Source: Agrobacterium salinitolerans (GTDB lineage: Bacteria > Pseudomonadota > Alphaproteobacteria > Rhizobiales > Rhizobiaceae). Taken from it: a stretch of 64,000 nt of DNA. The notes under the pieces are model-generated. The model was given only the letters and a program-made list of their open reading frames with translations, was not told the origin of the DNA and searched no databases. Made by a program: the position numbers and the translations under genes. The stretch lies in NCBI RefSeq assembly GCF_002008225.1, contig NZ_MRDH01000006.1:496001-560000 (forward strand). The letters run 5' to 3'. Of the stretch, positions 9,164 to 18,000 are shown one piece after another; position 1 is the first letter of the stretch; every line of letters starts with the position of its first letter.

Positions 9164-10239
9164 AGGCTTCCACACCAAACGATCCGCAGACACGCCGTCC
9201 CACCGCTTTCTCGCTCGAGACCGAGGAGACGGCACGGCCGGCCGCCACACAAAAACGCGCGCCGCGCAGCTTCGACGCCGAGATTTCGCTGACGCCCGAC
9301 GAGGACGATCCGTTTCTGGCGCCTGAGGAGATTGATGCGGCCACGCTGCCGGTGGCGTCTCCGAAGAAAAGCCGATTCTCCTTCGGCAAGCTTGCGCTCG
9401 GCGCGCTTGGCGTCCTGTTCTCGCTCGCCTTCGGGCTGTGGGCGGATCAACTCATCCGCAACCTGTTCTCCCGTTCCGACTGGCTGGGTTACACAGCCAC
9501 TATCGCTCTTATTGTGGCGCTTTTCGCCGTTCTCGCCCTTGTCGGCCGCGAGGTCTTCGGCATCATGCGGCTCAACGCCGTGCAATCCTTGAAGGCCGAT
9601 GCCGAGACGGCGACACTCGACAAGAGCCCGAAACCCGCACGCGCCATCGTCACCCGCCTGAATGCCGTCCTCTCCCACCGGGCTGAAACGGCAAAGGGAC
9701 GTGCGGCGCTGAAGGAAACGGAAAACGACGTGATCGACGGCCCGCATCTGATCGAGCTTGCCGAACGTGAATTGCTCGTTCCGCTCGACCGGCAGGCCCG
9801 CGCCCTCATCCTCAATTCGTCCAAGCGCGTCTCCGTCGTCACCGCCGTCAGCCCGCGCGCGGTGGTCGATCTCGCTTATGTGCTGTTTGAAGTGACGCGG
9901 CTGGTGCGCGCCATGGCGGAGCTTTATGGCGGCCGTCCCGGCACGCTCGGCATGTTGAAGCTCCTGCGCGATGTCGTCGCCCATCTTGCCGTCACCGGCT
10001 CGATCGCCGTTGGCGACGGGCTTGCCCAGCAGGTTCTCGGCCATGGCCTTGCCTCGAAACTCTCCGCCCGCCTCGGCGAAGGCGTCATCAATGGCCTGAT
10101 GACGGCGCGAATCGGTATTGCCGCCATGGACCTTTGCCGTCCGCTTCCGTTCAGGGCGGTGAAGCGGCCGGGCATCGGCGATTTCATGTCCGACCTCACA
10201 CCTGATTTAAGCGGTGGAAAAAACACTGAAAGAGCCTGA
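9160..10239 (+). CDS. YcjF family (TIGR01620/DUF697) inner-membrane protein
   Basis: It has 359 residues. The N-terminal ~70 are Pro/Glu-rich and cytoplasmic, two transmembrane helices lie at ~77-97 and ~109-129, and a soluble DUF697-like domain follows with GRPGTLGMLKLLRDVVAHLAV near residue 260. The start codon overlaps the ycjX-like stop (ATGA). Conserved pairing with YcjX implies a joint membrane-associated role, but no activity is known. The ~130 bases that follow contain no gene. Confidence 0.9.
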   Translation: MKASTPNDPQTRRPTAFSLETEETARPAATQKRAPRSFDAEISLTPDEDDPFLAPEEIDAATLPVASPKKSRFSFGKLALGALGVLFSLAFGLWADQLIRNLFSRSDWLGYTATIALIVALFAVLALVGREVFGIMRLNAVQSLKADAETATLDKSPKPARAIVTRLNAVLSHRAETAKGRAALKETENDVIDGPHLIELAERELLVPLDRQARALILNSSKRVSVVTAVSPRAVVDLAYVLFEVTRLVRAMAELYGGRPGTLGMLKLLRDVVAHLAVTGSIAVGDGLAQQVLGHGLASKLSARLGEGVINGLMTARIGIAAMDLCRPLPFRAVKRPGIGDFMSDLTPDLSGGKNTERA

Positions 10240-10368
10240 TCCGCCGGGCATTCGCGGTTCAAAAGGTTACGGATGAAGCCGTAAATGAGAGCGAAATAAA
10301 CCAAGCATTAACCATTCCACCGGTAGATTGCAGCCTATCGAACAGGCTTCTTCGCCGGGGAAAGTATC

Positions 10369-10929
10369 ATGTATTCGCGCTTCTTTTCGCTTGTGGGCGG
10401 GCTTGCCGCCATTTTGTCCGTCAGCGGCGGTTTCGGCATGTCTGATGTGCAGGCAGCATCGCGCGATCGCGACGACGTGTTCTTCCGCTCGGTCGCCGGT
10501 GTCTGGAAAGGCCCGGGCGAAATCGTCGCCGGCAAATACAAGGGGACGAAGTTCACCTGCGATCTGACGGGCGAACCGCTCGACGACAAGCAGACCGGCA
10601 TCAAGCTCGGCGGCACCTGCCGCGTCGGCGTCTTCAGCCAGCCCATGTCGGCCGTCATCAGCCAGAAGGGCAATTCTTACGAGGGCAAGTTCCTCGACGG
10701 CGCCGAAGGCAAGGGACTGGACATCACCTCAGGACAGGTCAGCGGCGACAAGGTCGTCGTCGGCATCAATCGCGCCAAGCTGAATGGCGCGATGGTCGCA
10801 CGCGTCTCCAAAGACAATTCGATGAATATCACAATTTCCGTCAAGGTCGCCGATCAGATGATCCCGGTCATCGGTGTGACGCTGGCGCGTGATATAGACC
10901 AGCTCGCCGTCGGTTCGATCAAGCCGTAA
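10369..10929 (+). CDS. Conserved secreted hypothetical protein
   Basis: It has 186 residues. It starts with a signal peptide (hydrophobic VGGLAAILSVSG, likely cleavage after VQA). The mature part is beta-rich with two cysteines (FTCDL, GTCRV) and no recognised catalytic motif. The ribosome-binding site GGGGAAAG precedes the ATG. Pattern is that of a periplasmic lipocalin-like or beta-barrel protein, which is inference only. It stands alone between the YcjF gene and the convergent fol operon. Confidence 0.75.
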   Translation: MYSRFFSLVGGLAAILSVSGGFGMSDVQAASRDRDDVFFRSVAGVWKGPGEIVAGKYKGTKFTCDLTGEPLDDKQTGIKLGGTCRVGVFSQPMSAVISQKGNSYEGKFLDGAEGKGLDITSGQVSGDKVVVGINRAKLNGAMVARVSKDNSMNITISVKVADQMIPVIGVTLARDIDQLAVGSIKP

Positions 10930-10943
10930 AAGCCCTACTCTTC

Positions 10944-11459
10944 TCAGCCATCGCCAAGCGGGAGTGTCCACCACTCCCGTTTTTCGTTTGCGCTGACAAT
11001 GCCGGTCTTGTCCGCCTGCTGAAGCCATTCCCGCACGGGCTTACCTTTTACCTCAAGATCGGGCGCGATATCGGCAAGCGGCATCAGCACGAAAGCGCGC
11101 TCCGCCATGCGCGGATGCGGCACTTCGATGCTCTCTGTAACGATAGTATCATTCCCATAGGTCAACACATCGATATCGATGATGCGCGGACCCCAGCGCT
11201 CCGTGCGCACCCGCTTCATGCCCCTTTCGATATCGAGGCAGAGTTGCAGCAGCGCGGGCGCGCTCAGCGAGGTCTCGACCAGCGCGCAGCAGTTGAAGAA
11301 ATCGGCCTGATCGGTCTTTCCCCAGGGCGGCGTGCGGTAGAGGCCGGAAACAGCTTGCACCCGGCATCCATCATGTGCGTCAAGTTCGCGCAGCGCGCGC
11401 GCCATGGCAGCGGCTGGATCACCGATATTGCCGCCGAGGCCCAGTGCGGCGACGGTCAT
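10944..11459 (-). CDS. folK: 6-hydroxymethyl-7,8-dihydropterin pyrophosphokinase FolK
   Basis: Transfers pyrophosphate from ATP to 6-hydroxymethyl-dihydropterin in folate synthesis. Family motifs are ALGLGGNIGDP at the N-terminus, SGLYRTPPWG, DFFNCCALVET, and RWGPRIIDIDVLTYG with the metal-binding Asp pair, then VPHPRMAERAFVL. Start placed at the ATG at 11459, just before the first strand; a TTG at 11480 would overlap folB by 17 bases and is an alternative. Last gene of folP-folB-folK. Confidence 0.95.
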   Translation of the reverse strand: MTVAALGLGGNIGDPAAAMARALRELDAHDGCRVQAVSGLYRTPPWGKTDQADFFNCCALVETSLSAPALLQLCLDIERGMKRVRTERWGPRIIDIDVLTYGNDTIVTESIEVPHPRMAERAFVLMPLADIAPDLEVKGKPVREWLQQADKTGIVSANEKREWWTLPLGDG

Positions 11460-11463
11460 CTTT

Positions 11464-11829
11464 TCAGGCACGGTGTTCAACGCTCACCTGCGCATAGTCG
11501 AGAATTCCGGGAACCGGCGCCGAGGGTTTACGCACCGTGATCTTGAGCCAGACGATCTGCGGATAACGGGCGCGCAGCGCCTTGGCGATATCGTTCGCCA
11601 GCGCCTCGATGAGATAACGACGCTGCCCGACGACGATTTTTTCGATGACGGCGAAGGCCACCCCATAATCGACGGTATTTTCGATATCATCGGTTTCCAG
11701 CGCATCACCTGCTTCGACCTCCATCTCGGCATCGACGAAAAAGCGCTGGCCCAGCACCTCCTCCTGCTCGAGAAGGCCATGACGGGCGAAAAAGGAACAG
11801 TTTTTCAGGATGATGGTATAGCGGCTCAT
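11464..11829 (-). CDS. folB: Dihydroneopterin aldolase FolB
   Basis: Converts dihydroneopterin to 6-hydroxymethyl-dihydropterin and glycolaldehyde. It has 121 residues from the ATG at 11829, preceded by GGAGG. Motifs: CSFFARHGLLEQEEVLGQRFFVD, VDYGVAFAVIEK and the catalytic-lysine region WLKITVRKPSAPVPG. It sits between folP and folK in pathway order. Confidence 0.95.
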   Translation of the reverse strand: MSRYTIILKNCSFFARHGLLEQEEVLGQRFFVDAEMEVEAGDALETDDIENTVDYGVAFAVIEKIVVGQRRYLIEALANDIAKALRARYPQIVWLKITVRKPSAPVPGILDYAQVSVEHRA

Positions 11830-11904
11830 CGCCTCGCCTCCATGGCAGGATTGTTCACCTGAAAGCCGCGCATCTTCGGACACGGCATTCCGGCACTCAT
11901 AAAT

Positions 11905-12765
11905 CTACGCATCGGCCTTTGCCGACGATTTGGCAAGAACCGCATCGGCAATAGCCAATGCATCGCGGGTAGCGGCGACATTATGCACGCGAAAAATCGA
12001 AGCACCCGCAAGCCTCAGGATCGCGGTGGTCGCAGCCGTTCCGATATCGCGTTCTTCCGCCACATCCCTGCCAGTCAGCGACCCGATGAAACGCTTGCGC
12101 GACGTGCCGGCAAGAACCGGCAGGCCAAAAGCGGCAAGTTCCGCGAAACGGGCAATCAGCTCAACATTTTCCCGCTCGTCCTTGGCGAAACCAAAACCGG
12201 GATCGAGCACCACGGCGTCGCGGGCAATGCCTGCATCCTCGGCTATCTCGAGAGAGCGATTGAGGAATTCGAACTGGTCGGCGATGACATCGGCAAGCTT
12301 CTGCCGGTCGCGGCCGGTATGCATGATGCAGACACCGGCGCGGGTGGCAGCAACCACGCCCGCCATCTCCGGGTCCTTCTGCAGGCCGAAGACGTCATTG
12401 ACGATATGTGCGCCCGCTCCAATCGCCAGCCTTGCCGTCGACGCACGATAGGTATCGACGGAAATCAGCACATCGGTCTCGCGGCGCAATTTCTCGATGA
12501 CCGGCAGCACCCGGTCCTGTTCCTCTGCCTCCGTGACAGCGGCAGCACCCGGCCGCGTGGATTCGCCGCCGATATCGATGATGTCAGCCCCCTCTTCCAC
12601 GCAGGTCAGCGCATGGGAAAAAGCCGCATCGACGGCGAGATAACGGCCGCCATCGGAAAAGGAATCAGGCGTTGCGTTGACGATGGCCATAATACGGCCA
12701 CGCCCATCAAGTTTCAGGGAGCGGCCATGGGCCGCTTGCCACGCGTTGCTGCCGACTGTTATCAC
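11905..12765 (-). CDS. folP: Dihydropteroate synthase FolP
   Basis: Condenses p-aminobenzoate with 6-hydroxymethyl-dihydropterin pyrophosphate; target of sulfonamides. It has 286 residues with the two PROSITE-type signatures: IMAIVNATPDSFSDGGRY and DIIDIGGESTRPGAAAV, plus DPGFGFAKDERENV and GTSRKRFIG. First gene of folP-folB-folK; 75 bases separate it from folB. It diverges from the DUF922 gene across a ~100-base promoter region. Confidence 0.96.
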   Translation of the reverse strand: MITVGSNAWQAAHGRSLKLDGRGRIMAIVNATPDSFSDGGRYLAVDAAFSHALTCVEEGADIIDIGGESTRPGAAAVTEAEEQDRVLPVIEKLRRETDVLISVDTYRASTARLAIGAGAHIVNDVFGLQKDPEMAGVVAATRAGVCIMHTGRDRQKLADVIADQFEFLNRSLEIAEDAGIARDAVVLDPGFGFAKDERENVELIARFAELAAFGLPVLAGTSRKRFIGSLTGRDVAEERDIGTAATTAILRLAGASIFRVHNVAATRDALAIADAVLAKSSAKADA

Positions 12766-12869
12766 GTAACACGCGCCTTTCGGGAATAACGGAGTGTTAT
12801 GTCAATTCTTATAAGTTCCGCTCCGCCTATGCAGCAAACCTTTTTCAAGTTCAACCGGAAGGCCGGGTC

Positions 12870-13496
12870 ATGACCAAATCATCAAGCGCTCTCTGCGCCG
12901 TTTTCGCAGGCGCATTGGCCTTTTCCCTGTCCGGACCGGCTTTTTCCGACACCATTGTCCGCAAGACCTATTCCTATTTTTCCATCGGCGGCAAAACCGC
13001 AGCAGATCTCGACCAGCAGCTTTCCAAGCACGGTCCGCTGACCCGCAATACCGGCGCGCGCCATCCCGGTGCGACCGAGATCAAATTCGGCGGCGAACTC
13101 ACCTATGTCGAGAAAAACGGCATGTGCAGCGTCGGCACGGCCAAGGTGCTGCTGAACACCCGCATTCTGCTGCCGCAATGGAAAAACCGCCGCCGCACCA
13201 CGGCGGAACTGGCCTTCATCTGGGATACGCTGCTTGCCGACATCAAGCGCCACGAGGAACGCCACGCGGAAATCGCCCGAACCCATGCCCGTTCGCTGGA
13301 AAGACAGCTGACGTCGCTTCGCCCGCAGAAGAGCTGCGAGGCGTTGCAGGACATGGTCGGCAAGATCACCCAGACCGTGATGGACGAGCACGATCGCGAC
13401 CAGTTGCGCTTTGACGTAGTGGAATCGAAAAACTTCGATGCCCGCATGACCCGGCTGTTGAAAAACCGGCTGGAACAGGGGCAGGCCCGCCGCTGA
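12870..13496 (+). CDS. Secreted DUF922-family Zn-dependent protease-like protein
   Basis: It has 208 residues. The signal peptide ends near SGPAFS. The body matches DUF922, described as predicted secreted Zn-dependent proteases: YSYFSIGGKTAADLDQQL and the zinc-type motif HEERH at residues 128-132 (IKRHEERHAEIARTHA). Proteolysis has not been shown for this family as far as I know. It is divergent from folP and followed by a dyad and a candidate RNA gene. Confidence 0.85.
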   Translation: MTKSSSALCAVFAGALAFSLSGPAFSDTIVRKTYSYFSIGGKTAADLDQQLSKHGPLTRNTGARHPGATEIKFGGELTYVEKNGMCSVGTAKVLLNTRILLPQWKNRRRTTAELAFIWDTLLADIKRHEERHAEIARTHARSLERQLTSLRPQKSCEALQDMVGKITQTVMDEHDRDQLRFDVVESKNFDARMTRLLKNRLEQGQARR

Positions 13497-13536
13497 CGGT
13501 TGTTCGCAGCTCAGCCAAATCTTCAAGGAACAACAG

Positions 13537-13559
13537 GGACATGACGTAACGTCATGTCC
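13537..13559. repeat. Perfect 10-bp inverted repeat downstream of the DUF922 gene
   Basis: GGACATGACG and CGTCATGTCC flank a 3-base TAA loop, 40 bases after the stop at 13496. No T-tract follows, so it is not a classic intrinsic terminator; it could be an operator-type dyad or an RNA-stabilising hairpin. Confidence 0.6.
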
Positions 13560-13624
13560 GATATCACCCGTGAATTCTCGTCATGGTGCGGGCGGCAAGA
13601 CTCATTGTAGCTTGTTCATACGGT

Positions 13625-13778
13625 TTGGAATGGTTGCGGCCCACGGCGGTCCGACGGTTGCAACCGTCTCCGGTTCTCCCGGTGCGCACTTGAGGGCTCG
13701 CAGGTGTTTCCTCCCTCGCCTGCATGCTGCGTACCCGCCTCGCCCCGCTCCCCACTACCAGGTGAGCGGGGCTTTTTC
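13625..13778 (+). ncRNA. Candidate structured small RNA (unassigned)
   Basis: This gene-free stretch folds into successive hairpins on the plus strand: the perfect palindrome GACGGTTGCAACCGTC (~13661-13676), a GCAGG/CCTGC stem (~13700-13723), and a strong terminator at the end. No promoter was convincingly located, so the 5' end is arbitrary. It is not recognised as SRP RNA (no GGAAGGAAGC motif), tmRNA, RNase P or a known riboswitch. The convergent ferredoxin gene ends just beyond. Confidence 0.4.
13742..13778 (+). terminator. Intrinsic terminator of the candidate sRNA
   Basis: Perfect 9-bp stem GCCCCGCTC / GAGCGGGGC, 13-base loop, followed by TTTTT at 13773-13777 on the plus strand. No plus-strand coding gene precedes it within 240 bases, which is the main reason for proposing an RNA gene here. 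Confidence 0.8.
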
Positions 13779-13802
13779 TGCGCTGGGCAACGTCGAAAGT
13801 TT

Positions 13803-14123
13803 TCAGCCCTGGCGTTCGGGAACATGAACAACGAGACCATCAAGCTCGGCATTCATCTTGATCTGACAGGAAAGCCGCGAAGTGGGACGAACCTCGAAGG
13901 CGAAGTCCAGCATGTCCTCTTCCATCGGCTCGGGGCCGCCGACACGCTCCGCCCAGGCATCGTCGACATAGACGTGGCAGGTGGCGCAGGCGCAGGCGCC
14001 GCCGCATTCCGCATCAATACCGGGAACGGAGTTGCGCACCGCATTCTCCATGACGGTGGAGCCGTTGCTCACGTCGAGTTCATGAGGCGTGCCGTCAAAG
14101 GCAACGATGGTGAGTTTTGTCAT
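13803..14123 (-). CDS. [2Fe-2S] ferredoxin (adrenodoxin/Isc type)
   Basis: It has 106 residues. Cluster ligands C40, C46, C49 and C86 follow the C-x5-C-x2-C...C pattern of vertebrate-type ferredoxins ([22 protein letters not shown]); C44 is an extra cysteine. Acidic [11 protein letters not shown] is the partner-recognition helix seen in adrenodoxin-like proteins. It is monocistronic. Its redox partner, perhaps a P450 or the Fe-S assembly system, cannot be told from context. Confidence 0.93.
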   Translation of the reverse strand: MTKLTIVAFDGTPHELDVSNGSTVMENAVRNSVPGIDAECGGACACATCHVYVDDAWAERVGGPEPMEEDMLDFAFEVRPTSRLSCQIKMNAELDGLVVHVPERQG

Positions 14124-14169
14124 GCCGGAAATCCAAAATGTGATCTGAGAATTGTTCTAAACACATAGA

Positions 14170-14223
14170 AAGGCCGGCCCGCCTTGGCAACCCGCTTCGG
14201 GGCACACAGGCTGAACCGGCCTT
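14170..14223 (-). terminator. Possible terminator after the Hpt gene
   Basis: Arms AAGGCCGG (14170-14177) and CCGGCCTT (14216-14223) enclose an inner CCCG-CTT-CGGG hairpin. It lies 30 bases past the Hpt stop and upstream of the ferredoxin start. No clear U-run, so a structural element rather than a proven terminator. Confidence 0.35.
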
Positions 14224-14252
14224 GCAAAATGACAAATTTGACCGCTTGCGTC

Positions 14253-14621
14253 TCAGCGGCAGAGCTTGAGGATGAAATTTTCAGCTTCGACAATGGCTGC
14301 GGCGAGTTTTGCGATCAGCGCGCTGTCATTGCCCTTCTCCTCCACCGCTGCCGCGGCTGCGGAAACGGCAGAGGCGCCGACGGCCTGCGCCGATCCCTTC
14401 AGACGGTGAGCGGTGGCCATGACGGCCCGGGTGTCTGCACCCGCCATTTCATGCAGGGCTGCGCGGGCGCTGCGGCTGAACAGCTGCAGCACCTCGATTT
14501 CCAGATCCTTGTCGCCCATCGTCTGCTGGGCAAGATGATCGAAATCGATTGGCTTGTTGCTGAGAGAAGGCGCGCCGCCGTAATTATCGGGAGCTTCGAA
14601 AACAATACTGACCGCTGCCAT
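14253..14621 (-). CDS. Stand-alone histidine phosphotransfer (Hpt) domain protein
   Basis: It has 122 residues, essentially a single Hpt four-helix domain. The phospho-acceptor motif is AHRLKGSAQAVGA with H72. Such proteins shuttle phosphoryl groups between hybrid kinases and response regulators. No cognate kinase or receiver is adjacent; the nearest hybrid kinase is CckA, 10 kb away, whose known partner is ChpT, a different fold. It diverges from the GPR-like gene across a 476-base region. Partner unknown. Confidence 0.9.
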   Translation of the reverse strand: MAAVSIVFEAPDNYGGAPSLSNKPIDFDHLAQQTMGDKDLEIEVLQLFSRSARAALHEMAGADTRAVMATAHRLKGSAQAVGASAVSAAAAAVEEKGNDSALIAKLAAAIVEAENFILKLCR

Positions 14622-15097
14622 GGCTTAAATCCTGTCTCGCCGTTTCCTGTTTCATGTCACATATGTGTCGTATTCACGCATGCTGGCGGCTGCTATCGGC
14701 TTAAATTACGGCGTGACGCGGGCGAAAATCTTCTGCTATGGTTAATTTATGTTAAACTTATGCGAAACAAGGCGTTCAGTGTGAAACTCAGGTTTAAAAA
14801 CTGTTAAAAAGCCGACACTTCGCCGCCGTCGCAAATCCGCATTAATTGTTTCGAACACCTAAATGTGTCACTACGGTACTGCCGTTCTCACAGGGCTTAA
14901 GCTCAAGCTTTGTTATTACGGCACAGTGATGTAATTTCGCCCGAAAGCTGGACCACCAGCAATTCGGGATTTGGTAAGTGGCGGAACTGCTCTCTCTTGA
15001 GGGAAAGTTTCGTTGGCATGATGGCGGCAGTCCGCTTGCTGATCGCAAGTGGGTCAACGGCATGAAGCCGGGCGTATGTGTAACGAGGCGTAACCGC
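14622..15097. other. Divergent promoter region between the Hpt gene and gpr
   Basis: 476 bases with no supported gene, noticeably more A/T-rich in its middle (14700-14880) than the flanking DNA. It should carry promoters for both divergent genes. Two TTAA-N6-TTAA pairs (14742-14755 and 14794-14807) resemble CtrA boxes but have a spacer one base short. Confidence 0.5.
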
Positions 15098-18000
15098 ATG
15101 GCGAATAACAAGATCAGCGACTCTGTCGACGAGACTGCATTTCAGGCATTGGAAGATGCCTTGCAGCTTGGCGCTTTCGAAGAAAAGCCGGAGACGCGGA
15201 AAACTGCAAAGCCGAAGCAGCCGGAGGCCAGAGTGAAGGAAGCAAGCAGACAGACCCCTGCTCCCGAGGCCGCCCGCGCGCCTGCCGAACAGACGCCCAG
15301 ATCCCCCAATCTCGAAGCCGCCAATGACGGCTCCAAGCGCAGCCCGGCGATGATCCTGAAATCGCTGGAAGGCGGCTCCATCGGCGGCGCATTGCGCAAC
15401 GCCACGATCATGTCGGTCATCTGGGCGCTTGGCGGCCTTGGCATCGCCCATCTTCTTTACGGCAATGCGCTTTGGAGCATCGGATCGGTCGCCGATCTCA
15501 CCGCGATCCCCGGACTGATGGCGATCGTTGTCGCCATTCTCGTTCCCGTCATGCTGTTCTTTGCCTTTGCGATCATGATGGCGCGCGCCCGCGATCTGCG
15601 AAATGCCGCCCGATCCATGGCCGAAGTCGCCCTTCGCCTCGCGGAACCGGAAACGGTCGCGTCCGACCGCATCATGTCCGTCGGCCAAGCGGTTCGCCGC
15701 GAAGTTTCGGCCATGAATGACGGTATCGAGCGCACCATTGCGCGAGCGACGGAACTCGAAACCCTCGTTCATTCCGAAGTCAATGCGCTTGAGCGCAGCT
15801 ACGCCGACAACGAACTGCGCGTGCGCAGCCTCGTCCAGGAACTGACCGCCGAGCGCGACGCTATCGTCAACCATGCCGAGCGCATCCGCTCCTCCATCGT
15901 CGGCGCGCAGGAACAGATCAAGGAAGAACTGTCCATCGTCGGCGAAGAGCTGTCGATGCGGATCGCCACGACCGGCGAGGCCGTTGCCTCGATGATCGAC
16001 ACGCGCTCGGCCGCGCTGCTCGAAAAATCGCGCGCTTCGACCGAAGCGATGGGCAGCCTGATCGCCGCCAAGACCGAAAATCTGTTGCAGGCGTTGAACT
16101 CCTCCGGTTCGACGATATCAAACGAATTCGACATGCGCCTGCACAATCTCACCTCGACGCTGGACGAGCGCGGTGAAGTGCTGCTGGAGCGTTTCGCGAT
16201 CCATGCATCGACGCTGGACAGCGGTGTGGAAAGCCTCAACAGCGCGCTTGAGGAACGCACCCGTCAGCTCAACGAGACGCTGTCCACGCGCACGCTGGAA
16301 CTCAATCGCAATATCGAACGCGGCCAGCAGGTCATCGGCGGTTCGCTGGATACGGTTCTCGACAAGCTGTCCACGACGCTTGAGGAGAAGGGCCTGTCCT
16401 TCCGCCAGAGCCTGCAGAGCACCGCCGACGATGCGATCATGGATCTCGATCTTCGTTCCGGCCTCTATGAAGAGCGCATGCAGGCGACGGTCGGCCAGGT
16501 CAATTCGGCCTTCGACGAGCATGTGGCGCAGTTCGCCAGCGCCTTCGACCAGCGCGCCGGCAGCCTCGACAGCAAGTTGATGGAAAGCCTCGCCCGCATC
16601 AACGAAACCGTTGCAGGCGGCTCCGAAGCGCTTGACACCATGCTGAATGTCGGTCTTGAGCGGATCGGCACCACCATGACCGACCAGTCGCTGGCGCTCG
16701 CAACCGCGCTGGGCACGGGTCAGGAAATGCTGGAAAGCGCACTTGACAGCCGGACCCAGGCCTTCAGCGATGCCATCGGCCAGCGCACCGCCGAAATCAC
16801 CGATGCCTTCGCCAATTCGCATGCGAAGATCGACACCGTTCTGGCGGAACGCAGCAACGCCCTGTTCGGCGCGCTTTCGGCCAGCCAGGACCGTTTCGAC
16901 GAAGCGCTCGCCAGCCGCTCCCTCGCCATTACCGGCGCGGTTTCCGGCACGGCCGAACACCTCGCCGCGATGCTCGACGAACGCGCCGCTGCGATCAACA
17001 GCGTTGTTGCCGATGTGGAACGCCGTCTTGCCGAAACGCTCGAAACCCGGGCAGCAGCCATCACCGGCGCGGTTTCCGGTATAGAAGACCGCATCTCCGA
17101 CACGCTGGAAAGCCGCACAGCTGCGCTGCATGACGTCGTCTCCGGTGCGGAGAGCCGTATCGCCGAGACGCTCGACGGCCGCACTGCCGCGCTTTCCAGT
17201 ACCATTTCCGGCGTCGAGGAGCGCATCGCCGACACCATGGACAGCCGCACGCTGTCTCTCGACATGACCTTCGCCAATGTCGAGGAACGGCTTTCGGAGA
17301 CGCTCGACAACCGCACCTCCGCCCTGACAGGCATTGTCGCGAGCGCTGAGGAAAAAATTGCCGGGGCGCTCGACAGCCGCACGGCTACCTTCGGAGACGT
17401 GGTAGCGGGTGCGGAAACCCGTATCGCGGAAACGCTGGACGGCCGCACCGCCGCTCTCAACGCCGTTGTTTCGGGTGCCGAGGAACGCATCGCCGATGCG
17501 CTCGACAGCCGTACCATGGCTCTTGACATGACATTCTCCGGCGCGGAAGAAAAAATCAGCGAAGCGCTCGACACGCGCACCGCGGCCCTTGGCGAACTCG
17601 TGGCCGGTGCCGAGATCCGGATTGCCGGCGCGCTCGACAGCCGCACAGAGTCGCTGAAGACCGTCGTGTCCGGCGCCGAAGAGCGGATCACAGATGTGCT
17701 CGACAGCCGCACCATGGCGCTCGATATGAGCTTCTCCGGTGTCGAAGAAAAGATCGCCGATATTCTCGATGGTCGCACAGCCGCTCTCAATAACGCCGTT
17801 GCCGGTGTTGAGGACCGCATCGCCGGCGCTCTGGACACGCGTACTGCTGCACTTTCCGGCATTGTTTCCGGTGCCGAGGAACGCATCGCCGATGCGCTCG
17901 ACAGCCGTACCATGGCGCTCGACATGACGATTTCCGGTGTCGAAGAGCGGATCGCCGAAGCCATGGATGCGAGAGCGTCGTCGCTCTCGCTTGCGGCGGC

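Noticed and set aside
14742-14807. TTAA pairs upstream of gpr as CtrA boxes
   Set aside because: Both have a 6-base spacer, one short of the TTAA-N7-TTAA consensus, in A/T-rich DNA where TTAA is common.
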